A stretch of 5,156 bases of DNA from Clostridiales bacterium (GTDB lineage: Bacteria; Bacillota; Clostridia; Christensenellales; Christensenellaceae): the NCBI GenBank assembly GCA_003510345.1, contig DOMW01000284.1, positions 1-5,156 on the forward strand, given 5' to 3'. The notes under the pieces were generated by a model. It was not told where the DNA came from and made no database searches. It was given only the letters and a program-made list of their open reading frames with translations. The position numbers were made by a program, and so were the translations under genes. Positions 1-5,156 of the stretch are shown here, piece after piece. Position 1 is the first letter of the stretch. Each line of letters starts with the position of its first letter.

Positions 1-572
1 CATTTCCTGCTGCCCGGCTTCACAGCGGGTACACCCGACTTGCACAGCGGACACTCTTCCGGGGCGTAGGACACCACTTCCATACTCAGGGCCGCGCGGA
101 ACGGAACGCCGAAATCCACCGCGCCATTGCTCCTGTCCACCACACAGCCCACGCCCGCCACGTTGCCGCCCATGCGGCGGATCAACTCCATCACTTCCTT
201 AACCGAGCCGCCGGTTGTCACCACATCCTCAGTCACAAGCACGTTCGCGCCGTTTGGAATGGTGAACCCGCGCCGGAATGTCATTGCACCGTTTTCCCGC
301 TCAGCAAACACATTTTTCACATCGAGCTGTCGGCCCATCTCATATGCCATGATGATGCCGCCAATAGCCGGGCCCGCCACAATATCTATTTCGATATCGC
401 TGAACTGCTCCGCCAATTGCCTGCAAATAAGCGCGGACACATCAGCATACTGGAACAGCTTCGCGCACTGCATATATTGGCCGGAATGCCTGTCTGACGT
501 CAGCAAAAAATGCCCCTCCAGCATGACTTCTTTCTCTTTGAATATTTGAATGATCTCTTCCCTGCTTAGCAT
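1..572 (-). CDS. pyrE: Orotate phosphoribosyltransferase, Thermus-family type (PyrE; end cut by window edge)
   Basis: Cytoplasmic type I phosphoribosyltransferase joining orotate and PRPP to give OMP. From the ATG at 572, 190 residues can be read, beginning MLSREEIIQIFKEKEVMLEG. Visible features: GHFLLTSDRHSGQYMQ (20-35), the VAGPAIGG loop (65-72), FAERENGAMTFRRGF (89-103), the PRPP-binding VLVTEDVVTTGGS (111-123), and a tail with ECPLC (173-177) and VKPGSRK (184-190). Related enzymes of this type have about 190 residues and end near KPGSR; the next codon starts TG at the window edge and could well be a TGA stop, so the gene is probably complete or lacks only a few codons. It starts 7 bases inside pyrD. 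The KPGSR tail and TED-VTTGGS motif make it a pyrE and not a generic phosphoribosyltransferase; the usual Lys-rich catalytic loop is replaced. Confidence 0.95.
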   Translation of the reverse strand, partial: MLSREEIIQIFKEKEVMLEGHFLLTSDRHSGQYMQCAKLFQYADVSALICRQLAEQFSDIEIDIVAGPAIGGIIMAYEMGRQLDVKNVFAERENGAMTFRRGFTIPNGANVLVTEDVVTTGGSVKEVMELIRRMGGNVAGVGCVVDRSNGAVDFGVPFRAALSMEVVSYAPEECPLCKSGVPAVKPGSRK

Positions 573-1495
573 ATCTTTTCCCCTTCCAACCGCAATGTTC
601 CCGTCAGTTCCGCTATGCGGCTTAGCCCCGCCTCCCGCGCAAACGCCGTAAGCTCCCGCACGATGTTCGCTGTCGCCGATGGGTTCCGCATAGTGGCCGT
701 GCCCACCATCACCGCGTCCGCGCCCGCGATCATAAACTCCGCCGCGTCCCGCCCCGTCATGATGCCGCCCATCCCGATTATGGGGAGGGAAAGCCCGGCG
801 CTGTAGACCTCGTGTACCATGCGCAGCGCCACCGGCTTGATCGCCGGGCCGGAAAGGCCGCCTGTCACATTCGCAAGCACAGGCCTGCGCGTCACCGGGT
901 CGATCGCCATGCCGGTGATCGTGTTGATCAGCGAAAGCGCGTCCGCGCCACCCTCCTTTGCCGCCTTTGCCATGGCGACGATATTTGTCACATTCGGCGT
1001 AAGCTTCACAATGACCGGCTTTTTGGAAACGTCCTTCACCTCGCGCACTACATTTTTAAGCACCACCGCGTCCGTGCCAAAATTCACCCCACCGTGCTTT
1101 ACGTTCGGGCAGGATACGTTGACCTCGTAAAGCGAAATATCCGTATCGTTCATGCGCCGCGCCACATATACGTACTCTTCCACGCTCGCGCCCGCAATAT
1201 TCGCGATCTGCACTGTGTTGATTGACTGCACGCGGGGATATTGGTTTTCTAAAAAAGCGTCCACCCCCGGGTTTTGCAGCCCAACCGCGTTCAAAACGCC
1301 GCTTGCCGTCTCTGCGATGCGTACAGGCGGATTGCCCAGCCGCTTTTCTTTTGTCAGCGCTTTTAACGTGATGCCGCCCAGTTCGGATACGTCCATATAA
1401 AGCCTGTATTCCTCGCCAAACGCAAACGTACCCGACGCCGCGATTACAGGATTCTTAAAATCCACGCCCGCAATGTTCACCTGCATATCTACCAC
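566..1495 (-). CDS. pyrD: Dihydroorotate dehydrogenase B, catalytic subunit (PyrD)
   Basis: FMN-dependent TIM-barrel enzyme oxidising dihydroorotate to orotate, working with PyrK and NAD+. It has 309 residues, standard for class 1B. Motifs seen: NPVIAASGTFAFG (15-27), TLKALTKE (43-50), NAVGLQNPG (69-77), YEVNVSCPNVKHGG (123-136) with Cys129 as the class 1 catalytic base, VKLTPN (163-168), LINTITG (189-195), GGLSGPAIKP (212-221), IGMGGI (240-245) and MVGTA (263-267). A Cys rather than the class 2 Ser, and the pyrK gene directly upstream, place it in class 1B rather than the quinone-linked membrane type. The GTG at 1495 is chosen because GGAGGT lies nine bases before it; an ATG three codons later (1486) would be 18 bases away. 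The gene overlaps pyrK and pyrE by 7 bases each. Confidence 0.97.
   Translation of the reverse strand: MVDMQVNIAGVDFKNPVIAASGTFAFGEEYRLYMDVSELGGITLKALTKEKRLGNPPVRIAETASGVLNAVGLQNPGVDAFLENQYPRVQSINTVQIANIAGASVEEYVYVARRMNDTDISLYEVNVSCPNVKHGGVNFGTDAVVLKNVVREVKDVSKKPVIVKLTPNVTNIVAMAKAAKEGGADALSLINTITGMAIDPVTRRPVLANVTGGLSGPAIKPVALRMVHEVYSAGLSLPIIGMGGIMTGRDAAEFMIAGADAVMVGTATMRNPSATANIVRELTAFAREAGLSRIAELTGTLRLEGEKIC
580..587 (-). promoter_or_regulatory. Ribosome binding site of pyrE, inside pyrD
   Basis: GGAAGGGG ends seven bases before the ATG at 572. It lies in the last codons of pyrD, whose TAA stop comes 7 bases into pyrE. This supports the ATG at 572 and suggests coupling of pyrE to pyrD translation. 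Confidence 0.7.
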
Positions 1496-2256
1496 AGCAC
1501 ATCCACCTCCCTGCTGTCAAAAACCGGCCCTTCCACGCACACCCGCCTGTTTTCCCCGCCCACACTGCACACGCACACCGCGCACCCACCCGTGCCGCAG
1601 CCCATATGCTGTTCCATAGAAACCTGCACGGGTACGTCACGAGTCACCTTTACCAGCGCACGGAAAAAAGGCAATGGGCCGCAGGCCAGTATCACATCCG
1701 GCTGTGCGGTTTCAAGCGCCTCCCGCAGCACATCCGTAATAAACCCATGCGTGCCATAGCTGCCGTCATCAGTTGATATATTCACATCCGCGTACTTTTT
1801 GAAATCCGATTCCTGATACACCGCGCTCTTGCACTGAAATCCCAAAAACGCCTTGTACTCCCTGTCCGCATATTTGCCAAACACTGATTTCAACGGCGCA
1901 CAGCCTATCCCCCCGCCCACCAGCCATATCTTCCGCATGGCAGGCTTCACCGCAAACCCGTTACCGAGCGGCATGAGCACGTCGAGCGTACTGCCCGCTT
2001 TTGCGTCGCGCAGTATCGTTGTTCCCTTGCCCGCCGCATGGTAGGCGATGTGCGCTTCTTTCTTTTCATAATCCACGCTGTTGATGGAAAGCGGCCTCCT
2101 TAAAAGCAGCTCTCCCGCACCTGGTATGCCGATATGCGCAAACTGCCCCGGCCGGAAGAATTTCAGTACATCCTCCGGGCAAGGTATTTTCAGGAGGTAC
2201 GTATTTTCCGCAATCTCCTCATTTGAGAGTATTTCTACATTCAATTGCTTTTTCAT
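1489..2256 (-). CDS. pyrK: Dihydroorotate dehydrogenase electron transfer subunit (PyrK)
   Basis: FAD and [2Fe-2S] subunit that passes electrons from the FMN of PyrD to NAD+, forming the class 1B (PyrD-PyrK)2 complex in the cytoplasm. From the ATG at 2256 it has 255 residues, normal for the family. In order: ferredoxin-reductase-like FAD domain with RRPLSI (53-58) and GKGTTIL (76-82), NAD-binding domain with LVGGGIGCAP (112-121), ACGPLPF (191-197), and a C-terminal cluster site with Cys220, Cys225, Cys228 and Cys240 (spacing C-x4-C-x2-C-x11-C) in the EQHMGCGTGGCAVC region. An in-frame GTG at 2265 would add three residues, but it falls inside the probable ribosome binding site, so the ATG is preferred. 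The gene overlaps pyrD by 7 bases, which suits subunits made in equal amounts. Confidence 0.96.
   Translation of the reverse strand: MKKQLNVEILSNEEIAENTYLLKIPCPEDVLKFFRPGQFAHIGIPGAGELLLRRPLSINSVDYEKKEAHIAYHAAGKGTTILRDAKAGSTLDVLMPLGNGFAVKPAMRKIWLVGGGIGCAPLKSVFGKYADREYKAFLGFQCKSAVYQESDFKKYADVNISTDDGSYGTHGFITDVLREALETAQPDVILACGPLPFFRALVKVTRDVPVQVSMEQHMGCGTGGCAVCVCSVGGENRRVCVEGPVFDSREVDVLW
1505..1510 (-). promoter_or_regulatory. Ribosome binding site of pyrD, inside pyrK
   Basis: GGAGGT, a near-consensus site, lies nine bases before the GTG at 1495 and 18 bases before the next in-frame ATG at 1486. The spacing favours GTG as the pyrD start. The site is within the last codons of pyrK, which is typical of coupled translation. 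Confidence 0.75.
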
Positions 2257-2302
2257 TAATTCCACCGTGTATATTTAATTTTAATAGTTTCCAGCACTTA
2301 AT
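2257..2302 (-). other. AT-rich pyrF-pyrK intergenic spacer
   Basis: This 46-base interval is the only sizeable gap in the run. About 12 of its 46 bases are G or C, far below the coding sequence on either side. It holds the pyrK ribosome binding site at its downstream end. I see no stem followed by a T-run, so it is not a recognisable terminator. A TATACA hexamer could pass as a weak -10 box, but no -35 box resembling TTGACA sits 16-18 bases before it. Confidence 0.6.
2261..2266 (-). promoter_or_regulatory. Ribosome binding site of pyrK, decides ATG over GTG
   Basis: GGTGGA lies four bases before the ATG at 2256. The alternative in-frame GTG at 2265 is part of this same motif and has no purine-rich site of its own upstream; the preceding bases are AT-rich. 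The ATG is therefore the more likely start. Confidence 0.6.
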
Positions 2303-3226
2303 TCATCGGTAGGCTATCCCATTTTCACGGAACGCGAGCAAAATATCCTGTTTCATATCCAGCACCGCCTGCCGCGCCGCGCCGTCAAACCGCATCCCGG
2401 CATATTTTTCCGACTTATACGCGGTCAAGATCGCCCGTGAATTGTTCACGATGCCGCCCAAGCCATTTTTATCGAAGTTTGGCAGCAGTCCCGCCGCGCT
2501 GCCGCCCTGCGCGCCATAGCCGGGGATCAGTATAAACATGCCCGGGTGCCGCTCCCGAATGCGCTTTGCCTGCTCTGGGTAGGTCGCGCCGACCACCACG
2601 CCCACAGCGGAATACCCATGCCTTCCCACCAATTCGATGCCCCATTCTTCCACCATTTCCGCCATATGCTCGTAAATGGGCCTTCCGTCCGCCACTTTAT
2701 CCTGCAACTCACCGGACGAGGCGTTCGACGTCTTCACCAGCACAAATATCCCTTTATCGTACTTCTTGCATAGCTCTACAAATGGCAGTACACCATCTGA
2801 CCCCAAATACCCGTTCACTGTAGCGAAATCCGCGTTGAACGCCGTTTCTTGATCATCCAACACCGTGGTTTGCCCAAGGTACGCCGCCGCGTAGGCCGAA
2901 GCCGTCGCCCCGATATCGTTGCGCTTCACATCCGCGATCACGATCAATCCCGCGCGTTTCGCGTATTGTATCGTTTCATAAAACGCCTTCACACCCTCGT
3001 ACCCATACATTTCATAGTAGGCTGACTGCACCTTCACGCTGGGCGCGATATCCGAAACCGCGTCGATCAACGCGCAATTATAGCGGTATATATTGCGCGC
3101 CGCGTAGGCAAGCGCGCTCCCCTCCCCTTCCAAAAAACCCTCCGGGATATACTCGAATTTCGTGTCCAGCCCCACGCACACCGGGTTTTCCATCTCCACA
3201 ATTTTGTCGATCAGCTTATCTATCAT
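2303..3226 (-). CDS. pyrF: Orotidine 5'-phosphate decarboxylase, group 2 (PyrF)
   Basis: Cytoplasmic TIM-barrel enzyme converting OMP to UMP, the last step of the pathway. With the ATG at 3226 it has 307 residues, within the range of the longer group-2 decarboxylases and longer than the roughly 230-240 residue group-1 enzymes of Bacillus or E. coli. Visible motifs are CVGLDTKFEYIP (17-28), the catalytic strand DVKRNDIG (99-106, with Asp99, Lys101 and Asp104 as the charged network), KTSN (165-168), VVGATYP (211-217), the phosphate-binding IPGYGAQGG (234-242) and NNSRAIL (261-267). The frame stays open 58 codons further upstream, but that stretch lies inside pyrC, has no family character, and the ATG at 3226 has a GGGAGG site. 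The start overlaps the pyrC end by 11 bases. A 46-base AT-rich gap separates it from pyrK. Confidence 0.96.
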   Translation of the reverse strand: MIDKLIDKIVEMENPVCVGLDTKFEYIPEGFLEGEGSALAYAARNIYRYNCALIDAVSDIAPSVKVQSAYYEMYGYEGVKAFYETIQYAKRAGLIVIADVKRNDIGATASAYAAAYLGQTTVLDDQETAFNADFATVNGYLGSDGVLPFVELCKKYDKGIFVLVKTSNASSGELQDKVADGRPIYEHMAEMVEEWGIELVGRHGYSAVGVVVGATYPEQAKRIRERHPGMFILIPGYGAQGGSAAGLLPNFDKNGLGGIVNNSRAILTAYKSEKYAGMRFDGAARQAVLDMKQDILLAFRENGIAYR

Positions 3227-4490
3227 ACGTAACTTTTCCTCCCGCGATCGTAACCATGACCGCGCCCAATAATTCGCTGCCAAAAAATGGGCTGTTTTTG
3301 GCTTTCGATACCACGTCATTCTTTTGATAGGTGTATTTCTTTTCCATGTCGCACAGTGTGATATCCGCCCGCTCGTTTTCCCCAATCCTTCCCCCCGCAA
3401 TCCCCAGTATGGAGCAGGGCGCGGCGGCGAGTAACCGCGCGATATCCCGTAATTCTATACGCCCGGTTCGGTACAGGTTTGTTACCAGCAGTGAAAAAGC
3501 CGTCTCAAAACCGATCAACCCAAACGGCGCGTCCGCAAAACTGGTATTCTTTTCACTTTCGCTGTGCGGCGCGTGATCTGTCGCTATGGCGTCTATCGTC
3601 CCGTCCACGATGCCTGCTATCACCGCGTCGCGGTCGCGCGCGCTTCTCAGCGGGGGGTTCACCTTCGTATTCGGGTCGCCACCCACTACACATTCATCTG
3701 TTAGTGAAAAATAATGCGGCATCGTTTCACATGTCACGTGAACACCGTTTTTCTTTGCCCGCCGCACCAGTTCCACACTGCCCTCGGTTGATACATGGCA
3801 CAGGTGAATGCGCGCACCCGTCTTTTGCGCGTAATAAAGATCGCGCGCGGTCATGCTGTCCTCAATCGCGTTGGGGATCCCTGATAAACCCGCCTGTTCG
3901 GCATACTGCCCGGCGTTCGCTACCCCGCTCCCCCGGTTTTTGAGGTCCTCCTCGTGCAGCATCAGCAGCGCGTTCTCTTTTTTTGCCAGCCGCATCGCCG
4001 CGAGAATCACATCATCGTCCTGCACGGGCATACCGTCATCTGAAAAAGCGATTGCCCCCGCCCGCGCAAGCGCCGCAAAATCTGTCAGCACCCCGCCCTT
4101 AAGGCCCTTTGTGATAGCGGCCACAGGCAGCACGCGCGCAAAACCCGCCGCGTCCGCTTTGTCAAGTATATAGCGCACCGTCTCCACGCTGTCCACAGGC
4201 GGGTTCGTATTGGGCATACAACAGACCGTGGTAAACCCGCCCGCCGCCGCGCTTTTTGTGCCTGTCACAATGTCTTCCTTGTGCGTAAGCCCGGGGTCGC
4301 GCAGGTGGCTGTGCAGGTCGCAAAAACCGGGAAAAGCATAAAGCCCTTCCCCATCGATCACTCTGCTTGCGCCGCCTGTGATCCTTTTGCCGGTCTTTTC
4401 GACCACGCCGCCATGCACAAGGATATCCATCCCCGCCTGCACGCCGTCCGCATGTACAATATCGCAATTCTTGATCAGTATATCTTTCAC
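3216..4490 (-). CDS. pyrC: Dihydroorotase, class I (PyrC)
   Basis: Cytoplasmic zinc amidohydrolase that cyclises N-carbamoyl-L-aspartate to L-dihydroorotate, third step of de novo UMP synthesis. It has 424 residues, normal for class I bacterial PyrC. Metal and substrate motifs are intact: DLHSHLRDPG (58-67, Zn ligands His60 and His62), MPNTNPP (92-98), SDDG (150-153, with Asp151 in the bridging-ligand position), LMLHEED (176-182, His179), HLCHVST (229-235, His232) and ATDHAPHS (303-310, catalytic Asp305). The start is GTG, preceded five bases upstream by GGAGAG; the product begins MKDILIKNCDIV, the usual N-terminal beta strand of this family. The gene sits 12 bases after the permease and its last 11 bases overlap pyrF, so coupled translation is likely. 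Hydantoinase or allantoinase is the main alternative, but the HLRDPG and PNTNP motifs and pyr neighbours make dihydroorotase secure. Confidence 0.97.
   Translation of the reverse strand: MKDILIKNCDIVHADGVQAGMDILVHGGVVEKTGKRITGGASRVIDGEGLYAFPGFCDLHSHLRDPGLTHKEDIVTGTKSAAAGGFTTVCCMPNTNPPVDSVETVRYILDKADAAGFARVLPVAAITKGLKGGVLTDFAALARAGAIAFSDDGMPVQDDDVILAAMRLAKKENALLMLHEEDLKNRGSGVANAGQYAEQAGLSGIPNAIEDSMTARDLYYAQKTGARIHLCHVSTEGSVELVRRAKKNGVHVTCETMPHYFSLTDECVVGGDPNTKVNPPLRSARDRDAVIAGIVDGTIDAIATDHAPHSESEKNTSFADAPFGLIGFETAFSLLVTNLYRTGRIELRDIARLLAAAPCSILGIAGGRIGENERADITLCDMEKKYTYQKNDVVSKAKNSPFFGSELLGAVMVTIAGGKVTYDR
3238..3243 (-). promoter_or_regulatory. Ribosome binding site of pyrF, inside pyrC
   Basis: GGGAGG lies 11 bases before the ATG at 3226, within the final codons of pyrC. 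The spacing is slightly long, but the site is strong. It decides the pyrF start against the longer open frame that begins at 3400. Confidence 0.7.
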
Positions 4491-4495
4491 AGCAG

Positions 4496-4501
4496 CTCTC
4501 C
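4496..4501 (-). promoter_or_regulatory. Ribosome binding site of pyrC
   Basis: GGAGAG lies five bases before the GTG at 4490, inside the 12-base gap after the permease stop. It supports the GTG as the true start of pyrC; no ATG is available nearby that would keep the conserved N-terminus. Confidence 0.75.
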
Positions 4502-4502
4502 G

Positions 4503-5156
4503 TTAAATCTCTTTGGGCAGCACCAGATTCAGCACGATGCCCGCAACGGCGGAAAGGAAGATATTTGAGAGCGTAAACGTATCAGAAAACTGAATGCCTC
4601 CTGAAAGCCCCAACCCAATCACCAGCATGATAGACACGATAATGAGGTTTCTGCTGTGCGAAAAATCCAGTTTCGCCTCGGCAAGCGTCCTAAGGCCGAT
4701 TGTCGCGATCATGCCGAACAGCAGTATGGAAACGCCGCCCATAACCGCGCCCGGAATAGAACCTAGAAATACGGTGAACACGCCGAAAAAGCTAATGATG
4801 ATGGCAAACACCGCCGCGATCCGAAGGGTGGCCGGGTTGTAATTCTTTGTGACGGCAAGCACGCCCGTGTTCTCGCCATACGTCGTGTTTGCGGGCCCGC
4901 CGAGGAAACCCGCCGCCATCGTCGCCAGCCCGTCGCCCATGAGCGTGCGGTGCAAGCCAGGGTTTTCCACAAAATTTTTGCCCACCACAGCGCCATTCGT
5001 CGTGATATCCCCAATGTGCTCCATGAATGTGACAATGGCGACAGGTGCAATGATCGCGACCGCCCGCATATCAAATTTCGGCAGGAAAAACGCGGGAACT
5101 TCAAATCCAAGGTTCGCGCCGCCCGTGAAGCCGGAAAAATCGACCTGCCCCATTAA
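4503..5156 (-). CDS. pyrP: Uracil permease, NCS2/NAT family (partial, C-terminal half)
   Basis: Inner-membrane nucleobase:cation symporter, probably importing uracil for salvage to UMP. About 217 residues are visible and the frame stays open through the window edge (first visible codon TTA, Leu). Family members have about 400-430 residues, so the N-terminal half lies outside and the ATG at 5153 is internal. Numbering that Met as 1, the segment FMEHIGD (43-49) carries the Glu equivalent to E. coli UraA Glu241, and TTYGENTGVLAVTK (90-103) holds the NAT signature with the Glu equivalent to Glu290. Hydrophobic helices are apparent near 31-45, 111-132, 135-152, 168-185 and 196-213. The stop is 12 bases before pyrC, so it is probably the upstream gene of the same operon. 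UraA-type uracil transport fits the neighbours best; xanthine or another base cannot be excluded from sequence alone. An Asp (49) stands where UraA has His245. Confidence 0.93.
   Translation of the reverse strand, partial: LMGQVDFSGFTGGANLGFEVPAFFLPKFDMRAVAIIAPVAIVTFMEHIGDITTNGAVVGKNFVENPGLHRTLMGDGLATMAAGFLGGPANTTYGENTGVLAVTKNYNPATLRIAAVFAIIISFFGVFTVFLGSIPGAVMGGVSILLFGMIATIGLRTLAEAKLDFSHSRNLIIVSIMLVIGLGLSGGIQFSDTFTLSNIFLSAVAGIVLNLVLPKEI

Noticed and set aside
127..549. A 140-residue plus-strand open frame opposite pyrE
   Set aside because: It lies wholly opposite a well-supported pyrE. Its Ser/Thr/Pro/Ile-rich low-information protein shows no family motif and looks like an antisense shadow of biased codon use.
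812..1225. Overlapping plus-strand frames of 137 and 103 residues opposite pyrD
   Set aside because: Two frames open at once opposite a strong gene indicates few stops in GC-rich antisense sequence, not genes. The products are His/Arg-rich or Thr/Ala-rich without motifs.
2257..2302. A promoter or terminator in the pyrF-pyrK gap
   Set aside because: There is no hairpin with a T-run, and no -35 box at a proper distance from the TATACA hexamer. The AT richness alone is not enough to call either.
3227..3400. A 58-codon N-terminal extension of pyrF
   Set aside because: It would lie entirely within pyrC, is rich in basic and Trp residues unlike any PyrF N-terminus, and the ATG at 3226 has its own ribosome binding site.
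3479..3943. A 154-residue plus-strand open frame opposite pyrC
   Set aside because: It is antisense to the conserved metal-binding core of PyrC. The Arg/Pro/Ser-rich product has no recognisable domain and no credible ribosome binding site was seen.
4162..4467. A 101-residue same-strand frame inside the start of pyrC
   Set aside because: It is an out-of-frame reading of pyrC, rich in Arg and Gly, while the pyrC frame carries all the dihydroorotase motifs.
4763..5110. A 115-residue same-strand frame inside the permease
   Set aside because: It is a Trp/Arg/Ser-rich out-of-frame reading of the permease; the true frame holds the NAT signature and transmembrane helices.
1..5156. A pyr attenuator or PyrR-binding leader, mobile element, tRNA or CRISPR array
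   Set aside because: Nearly every base is inside a pyr gene. No leader region, inverted terminal repeats, direct repeat series or tRNA-like cloverleaf was seen on reading the sequence; any leader would lie upstream of the permease, outside the window.

Overview
The window is one compact, co-directional run of pyrimidine genes, all on the minus strand. In transcription order (high to low coordinate) it reads: uracil permease (pyrP/uraA type, 5' end cut by the window edge), pyrC, pyrF, pyrK, pyrD, pyrE (last codon or codons cut by the other edge). There are no RNA genes, mobile elements, CRISPR arrays or long non-coding stretches. The longest gene-free interval is 46 bases, between pyrF and pyrK.

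The gene types suggest an anaerobic Firmicute, most likely of class Clostridia. The PyrK/PyrD pair is the class 1B, NAD-linked dihydroorotate dehydrogenase. PyrF is the longer group-2 OMP decarboxylase, and PyrE is the short 'Thermus-family' type with a CPLC...KPGSR tail. Strong GGAGG-like ribosome binding sites and a GC content that looks like the mid-50s by eye fit a moderately GC-rich clostridial lineage. I cannot name a genus from the sequence.

Layout: permease 5156-4503 (C-terminal half), 12-base gap, pyrC 4490-3216, 11-base overlap, pyrF 3226-2303, 46-base AT-rich gap, pyrK 2256-1489, 7-base overlap, pyrD 1495-566, 7-base overlap, pyrE 572-1. The overlaps and buried ribosome binding sites suggest one polycistronic, translationally coupled message.

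Together the enzymes take carbamoyl-aspartate to UMP. PyrC closes the ring to dihydroorotate, PyrD with PyrK oxidises it to orotate with electrons passing to NAD+, PyrE adds ribose phosphate, and PyrF decarboxylates OMP to UMP. The permease supplies uracil for salvage. The first steps (carAB, pyrB/pyrI) and any PyrR regulator or attenuator leader are not in the window; they may lie upstream of the permease or elsewhere.

I found no previously undescribed system here. The points worth a second look are small: start-codon choices, the AT-rich pyrF-pyrK junction, the gene order, an Asp in the permease where E. coli UraA has His245, and the non-canonical catalytic loop of PyrE.
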